A program made the position numbers and the translations under genes. Shown in pieces: positions 8,027-17,634 of a stretch of 54,531 nt of DNA (position 1 is the first letter of the stretch; each line of letters begins with the position of its first letter). The notes under the pieces were generated by a model. That model had not been told where the DNA came from. It saw only the letters and a program-made list of their open reading frames with translations, and did not search any database. Origin of the DNA: Anaerolineales bacterium (GTDB lineage Bacteria > Chloroflexota > Anaerolineae > Anaerolineales > E44-bin32); the NCBI GenBank assembly GCA_037382465.1, contig JARRPX010000032.1, positions 1 through 54,531 on the forward strand, given 5' to 3'.

Positions 8027-8845
8027 TTATGTTTCCGATTCTCTCACAGATTGCGGCGTGTGCGCCATCCGCTCGCCGCTTCCGCCGCCCCGCAGCATGA
8101 TGATCTGCGCCAGGATGCTCACGGCAATTTCCTCCGGCGTTTCGGCGTTCAGTTCAAGCCCGATCGGAGAGACCACCCGCTGCAGTATTTCCGCCGGGAT
8201 ACCACTCTCCGTCAATTGCTGCGCCGTCGTTTCCCAGCGCCGCCTCGACCCGATCACGCCGATGAACGCCGCAGGCGTGTCCAGTAGACCGGGCAGCGCC
8301 TGCACATCGACGTCGACGCCCCGCGTCGTCAATACCACGTAGGTATCCGGGTGGATTTCCGCGGCATCCGCGAAACCCTGCGGTCCGCTGTGGATATATT
8401 CGTGCGCTTCGGGTACGGCTTCGGGAGTGGCATACTCCGCACGATCGTCGACGACCACCACCCGGAATCCCAGCCATGTCGCCAGATGGGCGACGGCCTT
8501 GCCGACGTGGCCGCCGCCGACGATAACCAGTTTCGGACTCGGGTTGACTGCTTCCATGAACACTTCCATTTCCCCACCGCACACGCCTACGTCCCCATCC
8601 TGCGGATCGACGAAGGAATAGGTGTGAATGCGGGGCTTTCCGTTCTTGAATACCTGCTGTGCCTCCTCGATCACGAGCGCTTCCATCTCACCGCCGCCGA
8701 TCGTTCCTTCCCGTGTGCCGTCAGCCAATACCAGCATTTTCGCCCCTTCACGGCGGGGCACAGAGCCGCGCGTGCGGACCACGGTTGCCAAAACGGCAAC
8801 ACCACCGTCACGTTCCAGCGCAGCCAGACGCTCGTACAATCCCAT
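8027..8845 (-). CDS. xdhC: XdhC-family molybdenum cofactor maturation protein
   Basis: XdhC proteins bind the molybdenum cofactor, promote its sulfuration and insert it into xanthine-dehydrogenase-type enzymes. The 272-residue protein has the N-terminal XdhC/CoxI domain (TVVRTRGSVPRREGAKMLV, then GTIGGGEME) and a C-terminal Rossmann domain (VIVGGGHVGKAVA). It lies between the two hydroxylase gene sets, 28 bases after one and 39 bases before the other, so it may serve both. GAGGT lies upstream of ATG at 8845. Family assignment is firm; which hydroxylase is the client is not visible. Confidence 0.92.
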   Translation of the reverse strand: MGLYERLAALERDGGVAVLATVVRTRGSVPRREGAKMLVLADGTREGTIGGGEMEALVIEEAQQVFKNGKPRIHTYSFVDPQDGDVGVCGGEMEVFMEAVNPSPKLVIVGGGHVGKAVAHLATWLGFRVVVVDDRAEYATPEAVPEAHEYIHSGPQGFADAAEIHPDTYVVLTTRGVDVDVQALPGLLDTPAAFIGVIGSRRRWETTAQQLTESGIPAEILQRVVSPIGLELNAETPEEIAVSILAQIIMLRGGGSGERMAHTPQSVRESET

Positions 8846-8873
8846 CGCAGATTACCTCATTCTCCGGGCCGGC

Positions 8874-11800
8874 TCAGGGTTGCTTCCCGCGCAACGCCCG
8901 CCACAGGCGTTCCGGCGTGATCGGAATTTCCGTCAAGTCCGCACCGCAGGCATCCATGACGGCGTTGCCCACCGCGGGCGCCACGCCGTCCATGGGAATC
9001 TCGGCCACCGCTTTTACCCCGAAGGGATGCGAAGGCTCGAAGGTCTCCACGAATATCGTCTCCAATTCCGGCATCTCGTGCGCGGCGAAAATATGATAGT
9101 CACTGAAATTGGTTTCCCTGGCTTGGCCTTCTTCGTCGTACAGCATCTCCTCGCAAACAGCGTACCCCAGGGCCTGCGTCATACCGCCTTCGATCTGTCC
9201 GGAAGCGGTAAGAGGGTTCACGATCACACCCGAATCCACCGCCATGACCAGCTTGTCGACTGTCAGCTGCCCCGTTTCCACGTCTACGGTCACCTCCGCG
9301 AACTGCGCCGCAAAGGGCGGCGGCGCCACGGGGGACATGAAGGAAGCCACACCCATGATTTGTTCCTGGTCCTCGTGGTGCAGGGCGTTCAGTGCCACCT
9401 CGCCGAGCGTGATGGTTCGTCCGTCCGGCGCCCAGGCGCAGCCATCCGCCAGATGGATTTGCTCCGCGCTCACGGCCTCACCCCACTCGCTCAACATGCG
9501 TGCCGCCCGAATCGTAATGCGCTGCGCCACGTCCCGAGCCGCGCGCACGACCGCGCCGCCCGATATGTAGGTCGTGCTGGAGGCATACGCGCCCTTGTCG
9601 AATGGCGTGAAATCGGTGTCCGAAGAATAGACCACGATGTCGTCCACGCGGACTCCCAGCACCTCCGCAGCCTGCTGCGCCAGAACCGTGTCCGCACCGG
9701 TGCCCAGATCGGTGGCGCCGACCAAAAGGTTGAACGAGCCGTCGTCGTTGAGCTTGATGCTCGCCCCGCCCATGTCGAGATAGGGGATCGCCGTGCCCTG
9801 CATCACCAGCGCCACACCGATCCCGCGGCGCAAATGGGGTGCGCCGGGAATCTGGTGCCAATCGCGATTGCCGAATTTCGCATCCCATCCGGCGGCCGCC
9901 TTGCCTTGCTGCACGCACTCCTCCAGGCCGCAGGTGCTGATCGTCTCCGGGCGCGGCTCGCGCCCCTCCGACCAGGCCGTGCTGAATGGATGCAGTTCCC
10001 CCTCTCGCAGGGTGTTCTTCAACCGGAAGCTTAGCGGTTCCAAATTCAATGCCTGCGCAACACGCTCCATATGGCGTTCGACCGGCCAGAAACCCTGCGG
10101 CACGCCGTAGCCGCGATAGGCGCCGGAAGATGGGCGGTTGGTGTACACGATATCGGCATAGAAACGAATATTCGGCGACTTGCGGTATTCGCCGTCTCCC
10201 ACGTAGAGCGCCATCGCCTTGTGGCCCGTGTTGCCCGTCACGGTCAGGGCGTGGCAGCCGTACGCCCCGGTGTCGCTCAGGGCGTACATCTCGTTGGCCG
10301 TGATCGTGCCGTCGCGCTTGACCCCCGTTTTCATGCGGATGCGCATGGGATGGCGGGAACGCGAGGCCTGGAACTCTTCGGCGCGCGTGGTTTCGAAGCG
10401 CACCGGACGGCCGGTCGCGATGGTCAGATGCGCCGCGACGTCCTCGATCTGCACTTCCTGCTTCCCACCGAAACCGCCGCCGATGCGCGGCTTGATCACC
10501 CGGATGCGTTTGATGGGCAATCCCAGTACGGGCGCGAGCTGCCGCCGTACGTGAAAGGGAACCTGCGTACTGGTGCGGATCACCAGGCGATCGTTTTCGT
10601 CCCAATAGGTGACCACGGCGTGCGGTTCGATGTGCGCCTGCTGCACCTTGGGCACCTCGTATTCGCCTTCGATGATCTCGTCGGCCTCCGCGAAACCTTT
10701 CTCCACGTCGCCGATGTCGATGCGGATTTCGGCCGCCAGATTGCGCGTGGGGTCCGAATCGGCGAAATTGACATATTCGGGTTCGTCGTGAATCTGTACC
10801 GCACCCTCGTCCATGGCGTGGGAGTAATCCAATATTGCCGGCAGCGGTTCGTATTCCACTTCGATGAACTCGAGCGCCTCTTCCGCGATCGCCTCACTTT
10901 CAGCCGCCACGAAAGCGACGCGGTCGCCCACGTAGCGCACCTTGTTGTCCAGCGAGAAGGTATCCAGCGGACCCGGAATGGGATCGGATTGGCCGGCCGT
11001 TGAAAAGACCACACGCGGGATGTCTTCCCAGGTCAGCACTGCGGCGACTCCGGGCAAAGCGCGCGCCCGGCTGGCGTCGATGCGTTTGATGCGCGCATGC
11101 GCATACGGGCTTCGCAGCACCTTGGCGAACAGCATACCCCGCATTTCGAAATCCAGGGTGAAGGCTGGTTTGCCCTGTGCCAATTTCGCCGCGTCCACTT
11201 TGGGAACGGGTTTGCCAACCGCTCGCAGCGGAGATTCCTGCGTGGTAACCAGAATCCGCGGCATCACAGACGTGCGCGTCAGCACATCGGAGCCGCCGGG
11301 CTCCGTTTCTCCCACTTCCGGGCCCGGTTCGCTTGGCGGCCGCAATTCTCGCGGCGCAGGAATTGGCGCTTCCAACGGCTCCACAGAGTCCCCGCGCAGG
11401 ATCGCTGCGGCACGCAGCACGGCCTGCACCGGCTTCAAATATCCCGTGCAGCGGCAGAGCACGCCCGACAAGGCCTCGCGCACCTGCACTTCCGTGGGCT
11501 GCGGCTCTTTTTCGAGCAGGGCGTGCGCGGCCAGGATCATCGCTGGCGTACAGTAGCCGCATTGAATCGCGCCCGTGTCGATGAAGGCCTGCTGGATGCG
11601 ATCGAGGCCGCGGGACTGGCGCCATCCCGGATCGGGACGCTCGCCGAGTCCTTCGATCGTCACAACCTGACGACCCTCCACCTGCGGGGCGAGCATCACG
11701 CAGGTGTTGCGCGGTTCGCCGTCGATCAACACCGCACAGGCGCCGCATTCGCCGCTCTCGCAGCCATGTTTGACGCCGAACATCCCCAACCGTTCGCGCA

Positions 11801-11879
11801 GCACCTCGAGCAGCGTTTCCCTGCCCTCGATGTCCAGTTCGACCGGCATGCCGTTGAGCGTGAAATGAATCTGCATCAC
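8874..11879 (-). CDS. xdhD: fused 2Fe-2S/molybdenum hydroxylase, XdhD-like
   Basis: The 1001-residue chain fuses a 2Fe-2S domain (residues 1 to about 165; CESGECGACAVLIDG, CGYCTPAM, CRCTGY) to a complete molybdenum domain from about 205. The intervening linker is Pro/Glu-rich. The molybdenum part has GGGFGGKQE, AYRGYGVPQGF and, near the C terminus, GVKAVAEIP with the catalytic Glu. The same FeS-Mo fusion is found in E. coli XdhD and in Desulfovibrio aldehyde oxidoreductase. The gene overlaps the end of the FAD-subunit fragment by 4 bases. GTG at 11879 and ATG at 11876 are both possible starts. XdhD-like proteins accompany SsnA and YgfM in E. coli, as here. Substrate unknown; a purine-related heterocycle is likely. 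Confidence 0.9.
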   Translation of the reverse strand: MMQIHFTLNGMPVELDIEGRETLLEVLRERLGMFGVKHGCESGECGACAVLIDGEPRNTCVMLAPQVEGRQVVTIEGLGERPDPGWRQSRGLDRIQQAFIDTGAIQCGYCTPAMILAAHALLEKEPQPTEVQVREALSGVLCRCTGYLKPVQAVLRAAAILRGDSVEPLEAPIPAPRELRPPSEPGPEVGETEPGGSDVLTRTSVMPRILVTTQESPLRAVGKPVPKVDAAKLAQGKPAFTLDFEMRGMLFAKVLRSPYAHARIKRIDASRARALPGVAAVLTWEDIPRVVFSTAGQSDPIPGPLDTFSLDNKVRYVGDRVAFVAAESEAIAEEALEFIEVEYEPLPAILDYSHAMDEGAVQIHDEPEYVNFADSDPTRNLAAEIRIDIGDVEKGFAEADEIIEGEYEVPKVQQAHIEPHAVVTYWDENDRLVIRTSTQVPFHVRRQLAPVLGLPIKRIRVIKPRIGGGFGGKQEVQIEDVAAHLTIATGRPVRFETTRAEEFQASRSRHPMRIRMKTGVKRDGTITANEMYALSDTGAYGCHALTVTGNTGHKAMALYVGDGEYRKSPNIRFYADIVYTNRPSSGAYRGYGVPQGFWPVERHMERVAQALNLEPLSFRLKNTLREGELHPFSTAWSEGREPRPETISTCGLEECVQQGKAAAGWDAKFGNRDWHQIPGAPHLRRGIGVALVMQGTAIPYLDMGGASIKLNDDGSFNLLVGATDLGTGADTVLAQQAAEVLGVRVDDIVVYSSDTDFTPFDKGAYASSTTYISGGAVVRAARDVAQRITIRAARMLSEWGEAVSAEQIHLADGCAWAPDGRTITLGEVALNALHHEDQEQIMGVASFMSPVAPPPFAAQFAEVTVDVETGQLTVDKLVMAVDSGVIVNPLTASGQIEGGMTQALGYAVCEEMLYDEEGQARETNFSDYHIFAAHEMPELETIFVETFEPSHPFGVKAVAEIPMDGVAPAVGNAVMDACGADLTEIPITPERLWRALRGKQP

Positions 11880-12349
11880 GTACCCCCGTTGGCGAGAATG
11901 CGCCTGACCAGCACGCCGGCGACCGCGGTCCGGTATTCCGCGCTGGCCCAGGCATCCTGCGCCGTCTCGAGCAGCGAAGCTGCAGCTTGGGCCACTGAAT
12001 CGAGCGACTCACCTGCTGCGGCTTTCTTCTCCGCTTCCACTGCCCGCTGGGGGAATTCACCGAAACCCCCGATCGCGATCGTCGCGGAGGATTTGAAGCG
12101 TGCCGCGGCCACACAGACGATCGGACGATCGACGGGCGATCGTGCAACCTGTTCGTACTCGAGCGTGAGAGGTAATTCAAAATGCGCTCCGGTGATGAGA
12201 TCGTGGATCGAAGCCGCATTCCGCTCGTGTAGAAAATCCACCAGGGAAATGCTTTTCGAGTCCGGCTCGAGCGTGACCTCTGCGTCCAACGCAAGCAGCA
12301 CGGTCAACAGCGGTGAGCGCCCGTCCGCAGCCATGATCGTCCCGCTCAC
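11876..12349 (-). pseudogene. ygfM: C-terminal fragment of hydroxylase FAD subunit (YgfM-like)
   Basis: The 157 codons encode the second part of a CoxM/YgfM-type FAD-binding subunit. SGTIMAADGRSPLLTVLLAL is the segment that normally follows the flavin loop, and the CO-dehydrogenase flavoprotein C-terminal domain follows. The N-terminal part is encoded in another frame at 12346-12654. Together they would make about 260 residues, the length of E. coli YgfM. A 58-bp perfect inverted repeat sits exactly at the break. Its downstream arm is good coding sequence; the upstream arm is not, which points to a recent rearrangement or a misassembly. The downstream XdhD-like gene overlaps it by 4 bases and looks intact. 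Confidence 0.75.
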
Positions 12350-12400
12350 CGCTGTTGACCGTGCTGCTTGCGTTGGACGCAGAGGTCACGCTCGAGCCGG
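12262..12400. repeat. perfect 58-bp inverted repeat with 23-base spacer
   Basis: Bases 12262-12319 are the exact reverse complement of 12343-12400; 12320-12342 separate them. The right-to-left coding direction shows that the 12262-12319 arm encodes the normal RSPLLTVLLALDAEVTLEP segment of the FAD subunit. The 12343-12400 arm replaces the expected coding sequence upstream of it. The arms stop at short sequences that would naturally match (CCGGCTCGAG and CGCTCACC), as in a two-step template switch. Confidence 0.97.
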
Positions 12401-12654
12401 CAGGCCGATCGCAGCGCATCGGGGAGCGGCGGTACGCTCTCCAGGATCGCCTGCAGACTCACGCCTGCTTCTATGCTGGCGGCGCCTTTTTCGATCTTTA
12501 AATCCGTCAAGCCCAGATCCCGCAGATCGATCGCCGCGCCAATGTGCCTGCGCGCCGTGCTCACCCGCGTGCCGCCGGCCAGCGGCACGCCGCGCTCCAG
12601 CAGCGAGACGGCTTCCTCGATCGTTTTCGGCCGTAAATATTCGAACGTACCCAT
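12346..12654 (-). pseudogene. ygfM: N-terminal fragment of hydroxylase FAD subunit (YgfM-like)
   Basis: About 102 codons encode the N-terminal FAD-binding lobe: EYLRPKTIEEAVSLL, the PLAGGTRVS flavin loop, then DLRDLGL and LPDALRSACRLE. After that Leu-Glu the frame runs into the upstream arm of the 58-bp inverted repeat, encodes about 15 unrelated residues and stops. ATG at 12654 is chosen because AGGGGTGAGG precedes it. If the sequence is real, the FAD subunit is inactive or would have to be made as two pieces with the second restarting at 12349. See the repeat at 12262-12400. Confidence 0.75.
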
Positions 12655-12681
12655 CTCCTCACCCCTCACTGCGAAACCCGC

Positions 12682-13173
12682 CTAGTCGGGATAGACCTTC
12701 CAACCCAGCGCTTCCAGGTCCTCTTCCCGCAAGGTATCGTCCCACAAATCCGCCAGGGCGCCGTCTGCATCGGCGCCGATGCTGCCGTCGGGAAGCCGCA
12801 GTTCTGCATGCGCGAAGGCATACCGCCCGCGCCGTTTGAGCACCTTCCCGTGCAGGGTCAGAACCTCTCCGATCGGTACCGGTTTGCGGTAGTGCACCTC
12901 CATCTTTGCGGTGACCCGAAAGTGATTGTGATCGCCGACCATCGCCGCGCGTCCCAATACTTCATCCAGCATGGCGGCGGTGATGCCCCCATGCACGACG
13001 CCGGGGTAGCCTTGATACTGCTCCGGGATACTCACCATGGCGGTCACCTCATCAGGTCCGACCTCATAGAAACGCAGCCCCAGGCCGTATTCGTTTTCCA
13101 AACCGCACACGAAACAATGCCGTGAATTGGGCTGCTTGCGCTCCTGTTTCTGTGTCTGGGCGTTCGTTGTCAT
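12682..13173 (-). CDS. hotdog-fold thioesterase (PaaI/4HBT superfamily)
   Basis: The protein is about 163 residues with a single hotdog domain. GVVHGGITAAMLDEVLG is the HGG motif and helix typical of acyl-CoA thioesterases of the PaaI type. An N-terminal CFVCG pair near residue 20 is also seen in many 'PaaI family thioesterase' entries. ATG at 13173, with GAGG nine bases upstream, is preferred over ATG at 13182, which would sit directly on that site. The gene lies between the LLM oxidoreductase and the hydroxylase FAD subunit on the same strand. The acyl substrate cannot be read from the sequence, and its link to purine or F420 metabolism is unclear. Confidence 0.83.
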   Translation of the reverse strand: MTTNAQTQKQERKQPNSRHCFVCGLENEYGLGLRFYEVGPDEVTAMVSIPEQYQGYPGVVHGGITAAMLDEVLGRAAMVGDHNHFRVTAKMEVHYRKPVPIGEVLTLHGKVLKRRGRYAFAHAELRLPDGSIGADADGALADLWDDTLREEDLEALGWKVYPD

Positions 13174-13213
13174 TGGGATCATTCCTCGATGAATTTGGTT
13201 TGGGAGAATACGA

Positions 13214-14214
<1,001 letters not shown>

Positions 14215-14218
<4 letters not shown>

Positions 14219-14847
14219 GTCGATTCCTCCGCCTCGATCTGTACTTTCTGGGATCGCCATTCCTGCAGGATTTCGAGGTCCTCCGGCACGTCCAGATCCA
14301 ATTCGAGAGACGGCAGTTCACAAACGACGACCTTCGCTCCCGCCTGCTTCGCTCTCTGCTGATGCCGCGAGAAACTGTCCGGACCGAAATCGTACTCGAT
14401 CAATCCCGGCGGAGACATCAAGAGTGCGTTGGTGCCCGTGCCGTGGCGGTCCGGTGCGATGACGACCACCGGCGGCTTCTTCGCCGCGGCGATCAGCGTC
14501 TCGACGTCTTCCGGACTGAGAAGCGGCAGGTCCGCCGGAACGACCAGCACCGAGCTCACACCGTAGCCGCGCGCCAGGATCGTCGCCCGTACCAGGGCGG
14601 TATTCAACTGCGGCGCGCCGCGCTCCGAAACCGTCCGGGCGCCATGTTCTCGGGCCAGCGCCAGGGCGCGTGAATCCCGGCTGATCACCAGCATACGATC
14701 CACCTGGGGAACATCCTTCAACACTTCCAACGTATGAATCATCAAATCCTGACTTAACACGGCCCGCTCATCACGGTTGAGCACCTCGGCGAGTCTGGAT
14801 TTCGCCCGGCGCAGCGGCTTGACAGGCACGATCGCCCATAACGTCAT
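14215..14847 (-). CDS. cofC: CofC/FbiD, phospho-(enol)pyruvate or lactate guanylyltransferase
   Basis: CofC activates 2-phospholactate, or phosphoenolpyruvate in many bacteria, with GTP for F420 assembly. The 210-residue protein begins [16 protein letters not shown], the nucleotide-binding signature. It continues with [16 protein letters not shown] for the metal site and [11 protein letters not shown] near residue 155. ATG at 14847 overlaps the TGA of cofD. The C-terminal [12 protein letters not shown] is typical of the family. The presence of a nitroreductase three genes upstream favours the phosphoenolpyruvate route, which needs a reduction step, but that is inference. Confidence 0.93.
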
Positions 14848-15797
14848 GATTTCACCGCCATCAACACCTCTTTCGATACGTATTCGATAAGCTCTCCAGC
14901 CAAACGGATCCGATCCTCTCGATCCTGCATGACGATGTTCGCCGCCCGGGCTCGAATTCCCAGTCCGTCGATTGCGGAGACGAACTCGGCGTCCTTGCCA
15001 TCCACGAAAAACACCGTCAGTAAATCCTCGTAATGCTTCGCCACGGTCAGCGCCGAGGGTTCGTGGCCCAATTCGGCGTACATCTTCGCCGCCGGTCCTT
15101 TGATCGCCCGGCTGTCCACGATGGGCGACACTCCGATCACGGGTTTCCCGGCAACCGCCGTGCGTATGCCGGGAACGGCGAGGATCGGATCGAGACTCAC
15201 CCAGGGGTTGGAAGGACAGAAGATAATGCAATCCGCTCCCTGTATGGCTTCCAGCACATCCGGCGCCGGCTGCGCTCGTTCGATTCCTCGGAACTGAAAT
15301 CCGCTTACCTTTGGCTCACAGCGCCGGGCCACGAAGTATTCCTGAAAAGGAAGTTCGCCTTCTTCGGTCGACACCAGCGTACGTACCGGATCGTCGGACA
15401 TCGGCAGCACACGCACGGCAACGCCCAGGCGCTTGCAGATCCCGGCGCAGACCGCGCTCAAACGCTCGCCGCTCTGTAGCAAGCGCGTACGCTCGAGATG
15501 CAGCGCCAGGTCCCGGTCACCCAATCGAAACCACGCCGGTCCGCCCAGTTGCTCGATCGTTTCCAAGACGGTCCAGGTTTCGTCTGCGCGTCCCCAACCC
15601 GTTGTAGGATTCGCCAGACCGGCCAGCGTGTAGGTGATCGTGTCCACATCCGGGCAAATCGTCAAGCCAAAATGCTCGAAATCGTCGCCGGTGTTGACCA
15701 CCACATTCAGGTTTTCGGCAGGCAGCAGCGCCGCCAACCCGTCGACGAGTTTTGCGCCGCCGACGCCGCCTGCCAGAGCCGTGATCTTCAACGCCAC
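14844..15797 (-). CDS. cofD: CofD, 2-phospho-L-lactate (or PEP) transferase for F420
   Basis: CofD joins the activated phospholactate or phosphoenolpyruvyl group to the deazaflavin Fo. The 317-residue protein starts with KITALAGGVGGAKLVDGL, followed by NTGDDFEHFGLTICPDVDT and, further on, CIIFCPSNPWVSLDPIL, all CofD signatures. A GTG start at 15797 is chosen because GGAGG lies nine bases upstream and it overlaps the preceding nitroreductase by 10 bases. It overlaps cofC by 4 bases. Fo synthase (CofG/CofH) is not in this window and must be elsewhere if F420 is made. Confidence 0.93.
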   Translation of the reverse strand: MALKITALAGGVGGAKLVDGLAALLPAENLNVVVNTGDDFEHFGLTICPDVDTITYTLAGLANPTTGWGRADETWTVLETIEQLGGPAWFRLGDRDLALHLERTRLLQSGERLSAVCAGICKRLGVAVRVLPMSDDPVRTLVSTEEGELPFQEYFVARRCEPKVSGFQFRGIERAQPAPDVLEAIQGADCIIFCPSNPWVSLDPILAVPGIRTAVAGKPVIGVSPIVDSRAIKGPAAKMYAELGHEPSALTVAKHYEDLLTVFFVDGKDAEFVSAIDGLGIRARAANIVMQDREDRIRLAGELIEYVSKEVLMAVKS

Positions 15798-16402
15798 AGC
15801 GAGACTGCCTCCAGCGGCATCCGTTCCCTGCTTCGTCCCTGCTCCGCCGCATACCCCAGCAGGATCAACCCCTGTGGTTCCCAGGTTTTCGGCAAGTCGA
15901 GCGACCGGCGAGCCGCATCGGGTGCAAACAGTGGCGCGCACAACCAGCAGGCTCCCAGACCTTCAGCATGCGCCGCGAGCAGGATGTTCATCCCTGCCAT
16001 GGCCGCACTCTGCACGGCCATCATATGTTCGGCGTTCGTTCGCGCTTCATCGGGATAGACGTCCATCGCTTCCATGGTCAAGCATACCACTACAACCACC
16101 GCCGCCGATGTAATCCGTTGGTAGGATCGAGCAGCATCCGCATCGATCGCCTCCGCAGCGTCGCCATCCGCCCGGCGCGCCGCGCACAGCGCTTGGCCCA
16201 TCTCCCCGGCGAGCGCTTGCTTTTCCGATTCGCCTGAAAGGACGGCGAACCGCCAGGGCTGCCGATTGTGCGCCGACGGCGCCTGACAGGCGGCTTCGAT
16301 CAAGCGCTGCACGAGTTCGACCGGAACTGTTCTATCCGTGAAACGCCGGATCGAACGCCGGCTGCGAAGCAGCGCATAGAAATCACTTTTCTCCACGATC
16401 AT
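15788..16402 (-). CDS. nitroreductase-fold protein, candidate dehydro-F420-0 reductase
   Basis: This is an FMN-dependent nitroreductase-family protein of 204 residues: LLRSRRSIRRFTD, AACQAPSAHNRQPWRF, then EGLGACWLCAP. The size and motifs match the C-terminal domain of actinobacterial FbiB, which reduces dehydro-F420-0. In FbiB that domain is fused to the gamma-glutamyl ligase; here the ligase is a separate gene (16845-17606). The ATG overlaps the stop of the PPOX gene and the 3' end overlaps cofD. The role in F420 maturation rests on family and position, not on a visible substrate site. Confidence 0.8.
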   Translation of the reverse strand: MIVEKSDFYALLRSRRSIRRFTDRTVPVELVQRLIEAACQAPSAHNRQPWRFAVLSGESEKQALAGEMGQALCAARRADGDAAEAIDADAARSYQRITSAAVVVVVCLTMEAMDVYPDEARTNAEHMMAVQSAAMAGMNILLAAHAEGLGACWLCAPLFAPDAARRSLDLPKTWEPQGLILLGYAAEQGRSRERMPLEAVSLWR

Positions 16403-16800
16403 CCCATCGTGCTGGTGGATTCGATCTGAAGGCAGTACTTCACCCGCTCTTCACCCCGGTAATTTTCATATTTCGGCTTGCCCGTGTATTTCTCGGCCAG
16501 TCGATCGATGTGCTTCCGGGCTTCTTCGCCCGTGATCTCCCGTACGCTGCCGCGTATTTGCACGTAGCGGTAAGGGTCACGCGGATCGACGATCACGATC
16601 GCCACTTCGGGTCTGGCCGACAGATTGCGCTCTTTCACCCGGCCGCGGGCCGTATTGAAACACAGCGAATCCCCGTCCATGTCGAACCACACCGGCGTGG
16701 CCTGCGGACTGCCGTCCGGCATGGTCGTCGCCACGACGGCGAAGGCCCGCGTTTCATCACGCAGTAGATCGGAATGGGATTTCGGGATAGAAACTGACAT
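16399..16800 (-). CDS. PPOX-class F420-dependent oxidoreductase
   Basis: This is a 133-residue split-barrel protein of the pyridoxamine-phosphate-oxidase-like class. RAFAVVATTMPDGSPQATPVW, cut in families as DGSPQATPVWF, is the phosphate-binding strand of F420- or flavin-binding members. NTARGRVKERNL and YVQIRGSV follow in the expected order. ATG at 16800 has GGAGG five bases upstream. It lies in the middle of the F420 genes and overlaps the nitroreductase by 4 bases, so F420H2 is the probable cofactor. The substrate is unknown. Confidence 0.82.
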   Translation of the reverse strand: MSVSIPKSHSDLLRDETRAFAVVATTMPDGSPQATPVWFDMDGDSLCFNTARGRVKERNLSARPEVAIVIVDPRDPYRYVQIRGSVREITGEEARKHIDRLAEKYTGKPKYENYRGEERVKYCLQIESTSTMG

Positions 16801-16844
16801 CGTACCTCCAAACAAAACGAATCAACGATTCACATACCTATATT

Positions 16845-17606
16845 CTATCGGAATAAATCCTCTTCCTCCGGGCGCAAGATCTCGTCAAGCGATCCGTCTC
16901 GCAGTGGATAGGGCAGCCCGCGAACGTGAACGACAGGCCGTCCTTCATCCGCCTGCCCCATCATGATCGACGCCGCAGCGGCGAGCTCGTCCGCGAGGCC
17001 CACCTCCGTGTTCTGCAGATTCCTGTCGAACAAATCCGGCCGTCCGCGCAGATCCAACAGAGCCGGAAACCCGGCCACGCCGATGGCCGTCCCTACCGTC
17101 CCCAGACGCCAGGCTCGTCCGTGCGAGTCGATGATCAGGACGCCGACGTCGCATCCCGAAGCCTGCCGCAAACTCCGGCGGATCGCGCGGGCAGATGCAT
17201 CCGGATCGACGGGGAGCGCCAGTACCCATTCCCCCGTTTCGCCGCCGACGTTGGAATGATCCAACCCGGCGTTGGCGCAGATGAAGCCCAAACGATGCTC
17301 GACGATGATCAACCCGGGCCGCATGCGCAGGATTTTTCGACTTTCGCCGAGCAGCACCTCCACCTCGCGGGCGTCCTTTCGACTCTCCCGGGCGAGTCGC
17401 TGCGCCTGCGCGGAGGGCGTCACCGATCTCAGATCCCGCAAGCGGCCTTCCGCTTTGGACACTACCTTCTGACCGATCACGATGACGTCGTTGTCCTGCA
17501 GACTGAGACCGGCACGATCCAAACCTTCCAGGATTAGAATCGCCAAATCATCACCCGGTTCGACCAAAGGGAATCCGGGTAGCGGTGTGAGGACCAGTTG
17601 TTTCAT
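16845..17606 (-). CDS. cofE: CofE, coenzyme F420:L-glutamate ligase
   Basis: CofE adds glutamates to F420-0. The 253-residue protein has the family order: NDVIVIGQKVVSKAEGR near residues 39-55, LIIVEHRLGFICANAGLD in the middle, then LIIDSHGRAWRLGTVGTAIG. It is the stand-alone archaeal-type length, without the nitroreductase domain of mycobacterial FbiB. It lies 28 bases downstream of the NADPH:F420 reductase gene and 44 bases upstream of the PPOX gene. Confidence 0.92.
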   Translation of the reverse strand: MKQLVLTPLPGFPLVEPGDDLAILILEGLDRAGLSLQDNDVIVIGQKVVSKAEGRLRDLRSVTPSAQAQRLARESRKDAREVEVLLGESRKILRMRPGLIIVEHRLGFICANAGLDHSNVGGETGEWVLALPVDPDASARAIRRSLRQASGCDVGVLIIDSHGRAWRLGTVGTAIGVAGFPALLDLRGRPDLFDRNLQNTEVGLADELAAAASIMMGQADEGRPVVHVRGLPYPLRDGSLDEILRPEEEDLFR

Positions 17607-17634
17607 GCGGAACCATTCTATGCAACTTGGATCT

